A stretch of 64,000 nt of DNA from Trichomonas vaginalis G3 (Eukaryota; Parabasalia; Trichomonadida; Trichomonadidae), in the NCBI RefSeq assembly GCF_026262505.1, contig NC_067204.1, positions 22,661,300 through 22,725,299 on the forward strand. The letters run 5' to 3'. The position numbers were made by a program, and so were the translations under genes. Below the pieces are notes generated by a model, which made no database searches, was not told the origin of the DNA, and saw only the letters and a list, made by a program, of their open reading frames with translations. Shown piece after piece: positions 27,972 to 36,298 of this stretch (position 1 is the first letter of the stretch; each line of letters opens with the position of its first letter).

Positions 27972-28117
27972 ATGACAGAAATGGCAAATCTTCTACAGGT
28001 TCCATTAAAACAAGGAACAACAAAAAGGGTGCATATAATAGAACTATGAAAGTTCCTGATGGAATGAAAGAATTAGTTCATATTGTTGCTGGTCTTCAAA
28101 AGATGTTAAACAAATGA
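27972..28117 (+). pseudogene. Small basic protein, frameshifted
   Basis: ATG at 27972 reads [20 protein letters not shown], then the frame is lost and another continues [20 protein letters not shown] to a stop at 28117. About 47 residues in all. It corresponds in place to the 18-residue ORF at 1570 in element 1. Unknown, possibly a small virion component. Confidence 0.4.
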
Positions 28118-28870
28118 GAAACGTTTTAACATTACCAGAAGCTCAAGCATATGCCAAACGTCAAGGTCAAAATTGGGAAGCACACGAAGCAGACATTACG
28201 GGTCCAATGGAAAACCTGATGGTATAAAATGAAGTTTTCGTTACTGATGGTCAAGGTAATATTAAAGTCATAAATGGTTATAAATTAACTATATCTGATT
28301 ATCCTAAACGTAAAGCATATAATGAACGTTATCCTATGCAATTTGATGAAAATGGAAAAGCTGTTAAACATCATTGGAGAAGGTGAAAATGGTCCAATTA
28401 ATTCATACCGTCATAATCCATATTCTTATTTCAATGAAGAATTAAATGCTATTGAAGAGGGACCGGATGGATTACCACGATATTCTAACCAGTTGATGGT
28501 CAATATGCAAATATTAGACCTGAAATTTCAGCTAAGAAATTCTTTAAAGTTGCTTTATTCGATCCAGTTTTCGCAAATGTTAAAGATGAACTTAAACAGC
28601 AATTCCAACCAATTATAGTAGCAAGAATTGCATCAGGTGCTTTATCTCAAGCATTCAAAGATTTAATTAAGAAACCATTATATCAGCACAGCAACGTGGT
28701 TTAACTTATGATTTAGTTAAGGAATCAGAGATAAAAGAAAATTTGAGAAATCAGATGATTATAAGAATGCAATTAATGAATATATTCGGTTATTAATTTC
28801 GATGAAACAGCTAAAAATCAACTTCATGAACAAATTACAGGGAATAATAGATTCAAAAAGTTCCAGCAAA
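28118..28870 (+). pseudogene. Degraded unknown structural-type gene
   Basis: ATGAGAAACG at 28114-28123 opens RNVLTLPEAQAYAKRQG; the reading then hops frames: VFVTDGQGNIKVINGYKLTI, RKAYNERYPMQFDENGKAV, YRHNPYSYFNEELNAIEEG, then ISAKKFFKVALFDPVFANVK and IIVARIASGALSQAFKDLIK. At least four shifts. It lies between the ATPase and the CCG gene, among virion-type genes. A weak match to the minus-strand gene 1589-2023 of element 1 is possible. Family unknown. Confidence 0.45.
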
Positions 28871-28879
28871 ATAAAAGTT

Positions 28880-29571
28880 TAAATATATTTTTTTTATTCG
28901 AATATAAAGAAGACGTTTCACTAGTTCAAAAGAACACTAACGCAAAAGCAGAGATTACGGTTGGTTATAACGTAAATGATGATAAATCACGAATTATTCA
29001 AAATGTTAAAGTTAATGTTAGCCCTGAATTAACAAGTCAGCAACTCAACCAAATTTATAACTCGTGACTTACCGAAAAAGGAGGAGGAGCAAAATAAAGA
29101 AGATGGAGACCCAATCATTTTATCTGAACCTGGTAAAGAACCTGTTGAAATTCCCACTTATCCAACATACCTCCACCTCTTTCATCAAACATCGAGAACC
29201 CATATAAAATAGACATTAATTCTGAATTAATGAAAATTTACCGTGATATAATAATTAATAATTATGATTCAATAATAAATTTAATTGACCAATCCGGTTT
29301 AATTATTTTACCTTATGAATCATTAATTCACATTATCGCCATTCTTTGTGATGTTCAAGATTCAGACGTTAAGATTCAATTTTTCATAGATGATGAGGTT
29401 TCATGCTGCGGAACAGTTGCAAAAATAAATCCTATAAAGGATATTAGCACAATTAAGATATCAAAGAATGGAACAACAACTGAACTTCATTTAACATATA
29501 ATGATATTTATAATAAAATAGTTGATGAATATAAAATATCACTTGAAAAATTCTTTGTTAAGGCCATTTAA
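28880..29571 (+). pseudogene. Homologue of the CCG-motif Maverick gene
   Basis: The C-terminal part is open at 29230-29571 and contains VSCCGTVAKINPIKDIS, matching ECCGQTPLFMKIGNIR in element 1. Upstream, shifted frames give EITVGYNVNDDKSRIIQNVK, then IILSEPGKEPVEIPTYP and a proline-rich IPPPLSSNIENPYKI leading into the open part. Frameshifts near 29060 and 29170. Conserved in both elements between capsid-type genes; role unknown. Confidence 0.5.
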
Positions 29572-30047
29572 TATTCAAGCATTAACATTATCGAATAATA
29601 ATCCTTTGAATCATAATCAATAATAATTGACCTTTCACCAGTTTCTATCGTTTGTTTTATTTCTTTTTGTTCCCCACTATCCGGATCGGTCATTGTAATT
29701 GTTTTTGTTATAGTATCAGCTTTATCTTTAACTTCAATCTTTTTTCCATCGGGATATTTAAACCAAAATTCCAAAAATTCGATATTGTCAATCTGTTCAT
29801 ATTTTAATCTATCAATTACATTTTTAATACCATCTGAAAATCTTATGAAATGGTCATTATATGGGTTTGATTGAACTAAATTTGAATGAAGTGAAATATA
29901 ACCTGTTGATGAATATGACATTGACTCATATTTTCTGAAAACACTAAAATTTATAACATGAATGAATTTCTTATTCGTTGAATTTATGAATTCTTGAGGT
30001 AATCTTATTCTAGTTTTATTTATCACTGGAAAATAACGCTTTACCAT
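29568..30047 (-). CDS. Candidate virion structural protein
   Basis: I use the ATG at 30047 (MVKRYFPVINKTRIRLPQEF); upstream codons to 30080 have no ATG. The product is 159 residues: a basic start, then strands (FIHVINFSVFRKYESM, YISLHSNLVQSNPYNDHFIR, IEFLEFWFKYPDGKKIEV) and a short end IIIDYDSKDYYSIMLMLEY. It resembles the relic at 1-725 of element 1 in its first third. It diverges from the next plus-strand gene with 19 bp between starts. No enzyme motif. Capsid-associated role is inferred from context. Confidence 0.5.
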   Translation of the reverse strand: MVKRYFPVINKTRIRLPQEFINSTNKKFIHVINFSVFRKYESMSYSSTGYISLHSNLVQSNPYNDHFIRFSDGIKNVIDRLKYEQIDNIEFLEFWFKYPDGKKIEVKDKADTITKTITMTDPDSGEQKEIKQTIETGERSIIIDYDSKDYYSIMLMLEY

Positions 30048-30066
30048 ATTTTTAATCGTAATAAAA

Positions 30067-30776
30067 ATGTCAATTATCAATATTATTTCAAATAATAACT
30101 GTGAATTAAATTTAACAGTTAGCGGAATTTATAATGTTACTCTCGTTTCTGTGAGTGGTAAATTTAATCCCATTCTTTTAGACCCTTCAGATTATATATC
30201 ATTTATTAAAGATGACCTTGAAAAAACGTATGATATGTATATAAATAATGTGATAGCGAAATGGGATATTAACATGATTTTAAGTTATTTAAATGAATCA
30301 TTTATCGTATGGTATGAAGAAAATTTTAAATCAAAACCTGATAAACTTTTTGAACTTGATGAAATAAATAACCTTATTAAATTCCCGCTGAAAATTAAAT
30401 TTTGTACTCCTCATCTTCGTTCATTGTTGGGGATATTAAATTTTGAAAAGATGTTGGGGATGTTTTGTATTCTGACACTAGTTCCAATTTCATTTTAATC
30501 AAATGTGATAAAGTTAATACCCCAATGAGATTTTCACATCAAACATTAGACCCTAACTCTTACCCATCAATACAAAACATTTTATCCATCAACTTAAACA
30601 CATTTTCTTTATCATATCCGTTTCAATTATCCGGGAATTCATTTATTCTTCATTCAAAAGATTTATCAAATATTAAATTTAGAATAACTGACCTATTTGA
30701 TTGTGATTTAGAATTTATGAATGAAATATTATGGCAATTTCAAATAGAGAAAATAGCTGATGAGATAACGGATTAA
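30067..30776 (+). pseudogene. Candidate minor capsid-type protein, one frameshift
   Basis: ATG 30067. The first frame runs to about 30450 (LRSLLGILNFEKMLG), then the reading shifts and continues to 30776, ending DLSNIKFRITDLFDCDLEFM. About 236 residues together. It aligns with the element 1 gene at 2913-3677 over the LLG and FR(L/I)(V/T)D segments. It precedes the fibre gene by 24 bp in the same direction, so the two are probably expressed together. Fold unproven. Confidence 0.5.
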
Positions 30777-30800
30777 ATATTTATTTTTAAATCATAATAA

Positions 30801-31865
30801 ATGATTAAACAACAGCAACCACAACAACTTAAGGCGCAAAACACCCAGGTCCTTCAGACCATTACATACGCCATATATGCATATAATTCAAAGACGGCAG
30901 AACAAACGCAAAGGTTGAAATATGGAGATTTGGAGATAGTATTGAAAAATGAATATTTCGAATTCGTTTGCAAAGGTGGTGCAGTGATATCAAATATAAA
31001 AGAAATTTTATTTATGAATTCTAAAATTAAAGGTATAACGGATGATATAACATCAATTCCACCAGAAGAACAGAGATATTACGCATTAAATGCATTTCCT
31101 AAAGTTTTGAAGATTGGAAGATTTAATTTAAATGAGGAATTCATAGAAGGTTTCCTAAATGACATAATGAAGAAGGCAGATAAGGAATATGTGGATAGTG
31201 AGTTAAATAAGAAGGCAAATTTGGTTTATGTTGATGAAAAAGATAATGAAATTAAAGAAAAGGTTGAATGGTATCATGAATGGACATTTGAGACTTTTAA
31301 AGTTAAAGCTGATACAGAATGGGTTTCAGGATGTTTAGATCTTAAAGCAGATAAAACTTATGTTGATGAAAATTATGCAAAGAAGTCGGAAGTAAATGAT
31401 GTGATTACAAGCATGAAAAATGAAATACTTCAAACATTATATCCTGTTGGTTCTATTTATACGTCAATGAACTCAACAAATCCAGAAACAGTTTTAGGTT
31501 TTGGTATGTGGAAGCAGATTGTAGAGAAATTCTTATACTGTGCTAGATATTCAAAGCAAACAGGAGGTTCGAAGAAAATTAAAGAAGCAAACCTTCCACC
31601 ACACACTCATACAGGAACTACAAACACAACAGGTAATCATTCACATTCAATAACAAAAAGAGGTTATACAAATCTTGCAGCAGGTTCGGATAGACAGGGA
31701 ATGGATAGATATGATATTTCAACTGACCCAGTAGATTCAAGCGCAGGTATTTTCTGTGGAACCGCAGGAAATCATTCACACACTTTCACAACAAATCCAA
31801 CAGGCTTGGATAAAGATTACATGCCACCATTTGTGACTGTATTCGCATGGTACCGCGTTCATTGA
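30801..31865 (+). CDS. Intact fibre protein with phage-type tail-collar tip
   Basis: ATG 30801, 354 residues, no break. Residues 1-21 (QQLKAQNTQVLQTI) match part of the integrase gene of this element, not the element 1 fibre. About 22-125 are the globular N-terminus shared with element 1. About 125-205 are stalk repeats (KADKEYVDSELNKKA, KADKTYVDENYAKKS). About 210-354 form a complete tail-collar domain: YPVGSIYTSMNSTNPETVLG, GGSKKIKEANLPPHTHTG, NHSHS, and MPPFVTVFAWYRVH. These are the hallmarks of phage tail-fibre tips, where the HxH residues can bind metal. On a Maverick virion it would be a receptor-binding spike; that is inference. Confidence 0.85.
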   Translation: MIKQQQPQQLKAQNTQVLQTITYAIYAYNSKTAEQTQRLKYGDLEIVLKNEYFEFVCKGGAVISNIKEILFMNSKIKGITDDITSIPPEEQRYYALNAFPKVLKIGRFNLNEEFIEGFLNDIMKKADKEYVDSELNKKANLVYVDEKDNEIKEKVEWYHEWTFETFKVKADTEWVSGCLDLKADKTYVDENYAKKSEVNDVITSMKNEILQTLYPVGSIYTSMNSTNPETVLGFGMWKQIVEKFLYCARYSKQTGGSKKIKEANLPPHTHTGTTNTTGNHSHSITKRGYTNLAAGSDRQGMDRYDISTDPVDSSAGIFCGTAGNHSHTFTTNPTGLDKDYMPPFVTVFAWYRVH

Positions 31866-32200
31866 ATGTGCTTGAGCCCAGACCTTTGGGTCAAGGCTTA
31901 CCGAATGAACTAAATATATTTTATGTCTGTAATTAATTAGGTAATGAAGTAATGGATGAACTGCAGAAATAAATGTTTACGTTAATGTTTACGTTAATGG
32001 TTTCAGGTTATTCAATAATTAATTATTTTTGAAGAACTGAAGGTGCTACCATGTTACCATGTGCTACCAGGTTAATGAACTTCTCTGAAAAAATGAGACA
32101 ACATGACATTTTGACAACAGTCCTGGAAATTTGATGCAGCCCAAAAATAAAGTTAGTTTTAAAATCGGTATCATTTTTTATTTTGTATGTAAGAACAGAA
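31866..32200 (+). promoter_or_regulatory. Spacer with type 1 iteron block (GGTAG variant), copy 4
   Basis: A GAGCCCAGACCTTTGGGTC inverted repeat follows the fibre stop. The block at 32041-32120 has units GTGCTACC, GTTACC, GTGCTACC, then GTTAATGAAC and GACAACATGACATTTTGACA. It is preceded by TTATTTTTGAAGAACTGA. The stretch 32134-32185 (GATGCAGCCC, TTAGTTTTAAAATCGGT) recurs at 33209-33260 upstream of the primase gene and is a likely promoter. Confidence 0.6.
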
Positions 32201-32863
32201 ATGTCAGTCGAAGCAAAATCATTTACGAACAAATCTAATGGCGAAACATTCACAAAAGGCACTTATAACGGTATTGAAGTATTACGTAGAGACAAGGATG
32301 GTTACATTAATGCAACAAATATGTGTCAGCAGTTTAGGAAAGACTTTAGAAAGTTGTTGGAAAATAAGTCCTGGGAAGAGTATTATAAGGCATTTTGTGA
32401 AGAATATAGCAACCGCCGGAATTCGGACTGTTGCTTTTTATACAAAATTCATGCAGGAATTCCTGATGAAATCAAACAGGTTAGAGGAACGTATGTAGAC
32501 CCAAGACTTATAAACTATATAGCAATGTGGGCTTCTCCAAAATATTGCATAGCAGTTGGAAAAATTATGGACTCCATAGACAAGAAAGTTCATGAGAAAT
32601 TAGATGAAGAAGAACTCGAAGATACAGTAGAGAATGCTAAACATTTGTTTGAAGAAGAAGTTAGAAAAATGTGCGAAAAACAATTAGAACATGAACGTGA
32701 GATATATTATGGTTATAGAGATTCTCCATACGAACTAGACCAATGGGAACAAGAAGATTTAAAGAGAGAATTTAGAGAATATGAACTCGCTAAGATAGCA
32801 TTAGAAACTGCAGAAAAGAAGTTAAAAGTTTGGGGTCGTTTTGTAAAAAAATATTGTGAGTAA
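32201..32863 (+). CDS. KilA-N domain protein, recent copy
   Basis: ATG 32201, 220 residues, almost identical at DNA level to 7357-8019. Differences are scattered single bases, e.g. KTFTNKS to KSFTNKS and NATKMCQ to NATNMCQ at the KilA-N recognition segment, and DGCF to DCCF. The identity reaches past the stop to about 32,885 but not upstream beyond about 32,165. Since other shared genes of the two elements are barely alignable, this cassette moved between elements recently. Likely DNA-binding. Confidence 0.85.
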   Translation: MSVEAKSFTNKSNGETFTKGTYNGIEVLRRDKDGYINATNMCQQFRKDFRKLLENKSWEEYYKAFCEEYSNRRNSDCCFLYKIHAGIPDEIKQVRGTYVDPRLINYIAMWASPKYCIAVGKIMDSIDKKVHEKLDEEELEDTVENAKHLFEEEVRKMCEKQLEHEREIYYGYRDSPYELDQWEQEDLKREFREYELAKIALETAEKKLKVWGRFVKKYCE

Positions 32864-33269
32864 ATGAACCATTTATTTTTGTCATAAACGACCAAAAATA
32901 TATTTTATCGTTTATGGTTTTTAGGTTATTCAATAATTAATTATTTTTGAAGAACTGAGGGTGTCACTACGTCACCATGTCACCAGGTTAATTAACTTCT
33001 CTGAAAAAATGAGACAACATGACATTTTGACAACAGTCCTGGAAATAAATTTTATCGTTAATGTTTACGTTAATGGTTTTTAGGTTATTCAATAATTAAT
33101 TATTTTTGAAGAACTGAAGGTGCTACCATGTTACCATGTGCTACCAGGTTAATGAACTTCTCTGAAAAAATGAGACAACATGACATTTTGACAACAGTCC
33201 TGGAAATTTGATGCAGCCCAAAAATAAAGTTAGTTTTAAAATCGGTTTCATTTTTTTATTCCTATATAA
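32864..33269 (+). promoter_or_regulatory. Two type 1 iteron blocks of different core type (copies 5 and 6)
   Basis: 32959-33036 has the GTCACC core (GTGTCACTACGTCACC and GTCACC, GTTAATTAAC). 33119-33196 has the GCTACC/GTTACC core (with GTTAATGAAC). Both are preceded by TAATTATTTTTGAAGAACTGA and followed by TCCTGGAAAT. The flanks are nearly identical while the cores differ. The second ends in the GATGCAGCCC leader before the primase start. Confidence 0.65.
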
Positions 33270-35579
33270 ATGACAGCAACAAACAACAGCAACTATATCG
33301 TTTCTGATGAAAAAGTTATTGATTCATTAGCTGAGGAATTAGTTGTGGCAGAAACTAAAACCCTCAACGAAAGAATTGGTGAAAACAAGATTGATTTACA
33401 TAACTACCTCAAACACGATGGAGGAAGAAGAAGGAAAACTGGTATGGCTTTATTAGTAAATAAAATATCAAATTTAACGATTATAGATGTTGATATCAAT
33501 AAATCGTACAATGATGAACTTAAAGAAACAGTTAGAAAAGATATTTTATCAAAACTTTCGGATAAAGATGTTATCGTTAAAACCGCTTCAGGAGGTCTTC
33601 ACATTTATTGCAACACTAATTTCTTCTATGCAGTTTCGAACAGAATGATTAAATGTTATTCCTGCAATGATTATGATATCGATATCATGACTTCTATGGA
33701 TGATTCAAAGCGTTCTTTAGTAGTTATGGCTGATTCAAGAGTTCGCAAGAATGCAACAGAACCAATCAATACATACTCATTCATTCGTGGAAGTTACGAT
33801 TCAACATTAACTAGAACAGTGAATGATATATTAAATGATTTGAATATTAAGGTAAGAGTTGAACAGAAGAACGAAGAAATAAAGAGTATAATAAATGAAA
33901 ACAAAGATGTAAACATTGACGATAAACTTGCCCAGAGCATAGTTGATGGCATTAGTGATTTTGAAGTACATAATGACGGTGGAAACATGAATTTGGAAAA
34001 AGAAGTTACATTATTCACACTGTTTCAAGCAATTAATTCGTTACCTAATCAATTAATTAATGAAGCATACGATAACTTTTATAACTTCTGCAATTTAACT
34101 GAAAATGCAAAAAGTAATTTTGAAAAAGCACGTAGTAGATATGCACATTTAATGACTTCTCCATTTGTTTTGGTGAAGATTCTAAAACTTTATCAAAAGG
34201 AATATTATGATGAATATGTTTTACCTTTATTACGTAAGCCAAAAATAACATTTGATATCAAACTTGATGACTCGTTTTTGATAACAGATATTAGACGCAA
34301 GGCTGAAAATCATCAGTATAAAAACAGTTCTGAAGTAATTGAGGATTTATCACGTGTAATCCGTTTTGTAGATTGTGGAAACAAATACTTCATTCAGAAA
34401 GATTATAATATCCACGACAAAATGAATCAAATATCATTCGTTCTTCAATCAAACATGAAAGAGTCACTTAAAATGATTAAATTATTTAAAGAAGAAGGTA
34501 AAACCATAACAGCGTGGGACGTACTACTAAATCAATTGTCTTCATTAACCGTTAAGGGTGTTTGCTTTAAATCTGATTCTCCAGATGTTTTCTCAACGTT
34601 TCAAGGTTATAAATACAACATTCTCGAAAAGCTTGATTACTCAAAAATTGAGATGTTTATGAATTTCATTAAAGAAGCCATTTGTGATAATAACGATGAA
34701 GTGTATAAATACCTTCTCAGCTGGATTGCATCAATGATTCAACATCCTGGAATCAAAAATGAAACAGCAATTATTTTGAAAGGACTTCAGGGAACAGGTA
34801 AAAACAGATTTACAGATATTATTTCTGAACTTCTCGCCGGTTATTCATGTAAAAACATTACTGAAATAAGTGAGCTAACGGGTAATTTCAACTCAGTAGT
34901 TGAGAATAAAATGTTTCTTGTACTTAATGAACTCAAGAATGTAGGTGAAGATAGACTCGCAAACTTCAACGCTTTGAAATCAATTATTACGGATAATGAG
35001 ATTAGAATTAATGAAAAGAATCAACCCAGAAGAACTGCTCAGAATGTTGCCAATTTCATTTTGGTAACTAATAACGTCTACCCTGTCAAAATTGAAGTTG
35101 GAGACAGAAGATACGTAGTTTTAAGAGTTAATGGTAAATTCAAGGGTCAATTTGATTACTTCAAGAATTTAATGGATTCATGCACTAATGAATTTTATGA
35201 TAATTTACTGACGTATTTTATGCAATATGACCTTTCATCATTTAATGTACGAATCATACCGATGACTGAAGCCAAACAAGATTTAATAGAATTATCAACA
35301 AATCCTTTAGATGAATGGATAAATACACATTATGATGAATTGTGTGCAGGTATGACATGTAAAAATGCTCTATTCTGCAAACCATCAGACATGAAAGACA
35401 AAAACTTTCAAATGAGCATTAAGGATAAATGTGATAGGAAACATAGAAGAATAGACGATAAACAAACATGGTGTTATGTTTTGAAAGAAGAAATGAAAGG
35501 ATTATATAAACAGGTTGAACCAAACGATAATGAGGATTCATTTACTGACGATGAAATACCTGTAAATGATGCTTTATAA
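33270..35579 (+). CDS. Primase-helicase (AEP primase + SF3 helicase)
   Basis: ATG 33270 after TTTTTTATTCCTATATAA; 769 residues without break. The N-terminal domain has primase motifs LTIIDVDIN (DxD, about residue 71), KTASGGLHIYC (GGxH, about 108) and DIDIM (about 132), as in archaeo-eukaryotic primases. The C-terminal motor has Walker A KGLQGTGKN near 506, Walker B FLVLNEL near 549, sensor FILVTNN near 597 and GDRRYVVL near 610. Primase-SF3 fusions start and drive replication in many large DNA viruses and plasmids. It is the best preserved replication gene in the window and could be functional. Confidence 0.9.
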   Translation: MTATNNSNYIVSDEKVIDSLAEELVVAETKTLNERIGENKIDLHNYLKHDGGRRRKTGMALLVNKISNLTIIDVDINKSYNDELKETVRKDILSKLSDKDVIVKTASGGLHIYCNTNFFYAVSNRMIKCYSCNDYDIDIMTSMDDSKRSLVVMADSRVRKNATEPINTYSFIRGSYDSTLTRTVNDILNDLNIKVRVEQKNEEIKSIINENKDVNIDDKLAQSIVDGISDFEVHNDGGNMNLEKEVTLFTLFQAINSLPNQLINEAYDNFYNFCNLTENAKSNFEKARSRYAHLMTSPFVLVKILKLYQKEYYDEYVLPLLRKPKITFDIKLDDSFLITDIRRKAENHQYKNSSEVIEDLSRVIRFVDCGNKYFIQKDYNIHDKMNQISFVLQSNMKESLKMIKLFKEEGKTITAWDVLLNQLSSLTVKGVCFKSDSPDVFSTFQGYKYNILEKLDYSKIEMFMNFIKEAICDNNDEVYKYLLSWIASMIQHPGIKNETAIILKGLQGTGKNRFTDIISELLAGYSCKNITEISELTGNFNSVVENKMFLVLNELKNVGEDRLANFNALKSIITDNEIRINEKNQPRRTAQNVANFILVTNNVYPVKIEVGDRRYVVLRVNGKFKGQFDYFKNLMDSCTNEFYDNLLTYFMQYDLSSFNVRIIPMTEAKQDLIELSTNPLDEWINTHYDELCAGMTCKNALFCKPSDMKDKNFQMSIKDKCDRKHRRIDDKQTWCYVLKEEMKGLYKQVEPNDNEDSFTDDEIPVNDAL

Positions 35580-35815
35580 AGTATGATTTGAATTTATTTT
35601 TGCATTAATCCTCCAGGACTGTTGTCAAAATGTCATGTTGTCTCATTTTTTCAGAGAAGTTCATTAACCTGGTAGCACATGGTAACATGGTAGCACCTTC
35701 AGTTCTTCAAAAATAATTAATTATTGAATAACCTGAAACCATGAGACTTTGTCTCTAGACTCTTTGAGTCACTTAACGATAAAATAACCGATAACAAAAT
35801 TTTATTTTTATATAA
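35580..35815 (-). promoter_or_regulatory. Type 1 iteron block, copy 7 (minus, GGTAG variant)
   Basis: 35619-35697 on the plus strand reads GTTGTC, TGTCATGTTGTC, GTTCATTAAC, GGTAGC, GGTAAC, GGTAGC, then CCTTCAGTTCTTCAAAAATA. It is inverted relative to the blocks before the primase, so the primase gene is bracketed by inverted blocks. A TTTATTTTTGC motif lies 15 bases past the primase stop. The leader TTTTATTTTTATATAA ends at 35815. Confidence 0.6.
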
Positions 35816-35958
35816 ATGGATACCCCACAAGCTCAAAATTTACCACGAATCATAACAAGGAGGAAATGATAAAAATGATGCAAGAACTAATTAAAAACAA
35901 CAAACCACGAAAACCGAGAAGATGCGGTTATGCAGTAATGATGGAAAGAAGAACCTAG
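35816..35958 (+). pseudogene. Small basic protein, frameshifted
   Basis: ATG 35816 reads MDTPQAQNLPRIITRRK then stops; another frame gives ELIKNNKPRKPRRCGYAVMM and ends at 35958. Arg/Lys/Pro-rich, about 47 residues in all. Small basic proteins occur in the virion-gene set of DNA viruses, but nothing more specific can be said. Confidence 0.4.
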
Positions 35959-35983
35959 AAGGGTTCGGGAAGAGGAATAAAAA

Positions 35984-36279
35984 TTAAATTTGGATTGAGT
36001 TTAAAAATTCATCTTTATTAAATTCATCTCTTCCAATCAATTTATTTATTCTATTAAATTCTTTTATTTTTGCTTCACTCAGTTTAAGGATTGAACGGTA
36101 AGTTTCTAATTTTTCGATTATTTCTTTCTCTCTTCATCGTTTTCAGTTCCATTAGTTTTATGGGCATCAACCCCACCGCATTGCGGCTTCTTTTTGTAAT
36201 AGCATATTTTTGATTTAATTCTGTTTAGTTTCTTTTTATATTCATTGTCTGGACTCTTGGCTGCTTTGTTGTCACTCAT
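35984..36279 (-). pseudogene. Small coiled-coil/basic protein, one frameshift
   Basis: ATG 36279, MSDNKAAKSPDNEYKKKLNR, then KKKPQCGGVDAHKTNGTEND; the frame is lost near 36,130 and continues EKEIIEKLETYRSILKLSEA, a coiled-coil helix, to a stop at 35984. About 97 residues. A CCGCA-TTG-CGG hairpin-like stretch is near 36175. No family recognised. Confidence 0.45.
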
Positions 36280-36298
36280 TTCTTACGAAATAAAAAAA

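Noticed and set aside
31420-31865. Bacteriophage contamination because of the tail-collar domain
   Set aside because: The gene lies inside an element with matching inverted repeats, AT-rich codon use and eukaryotic Maverick genes on both sides.
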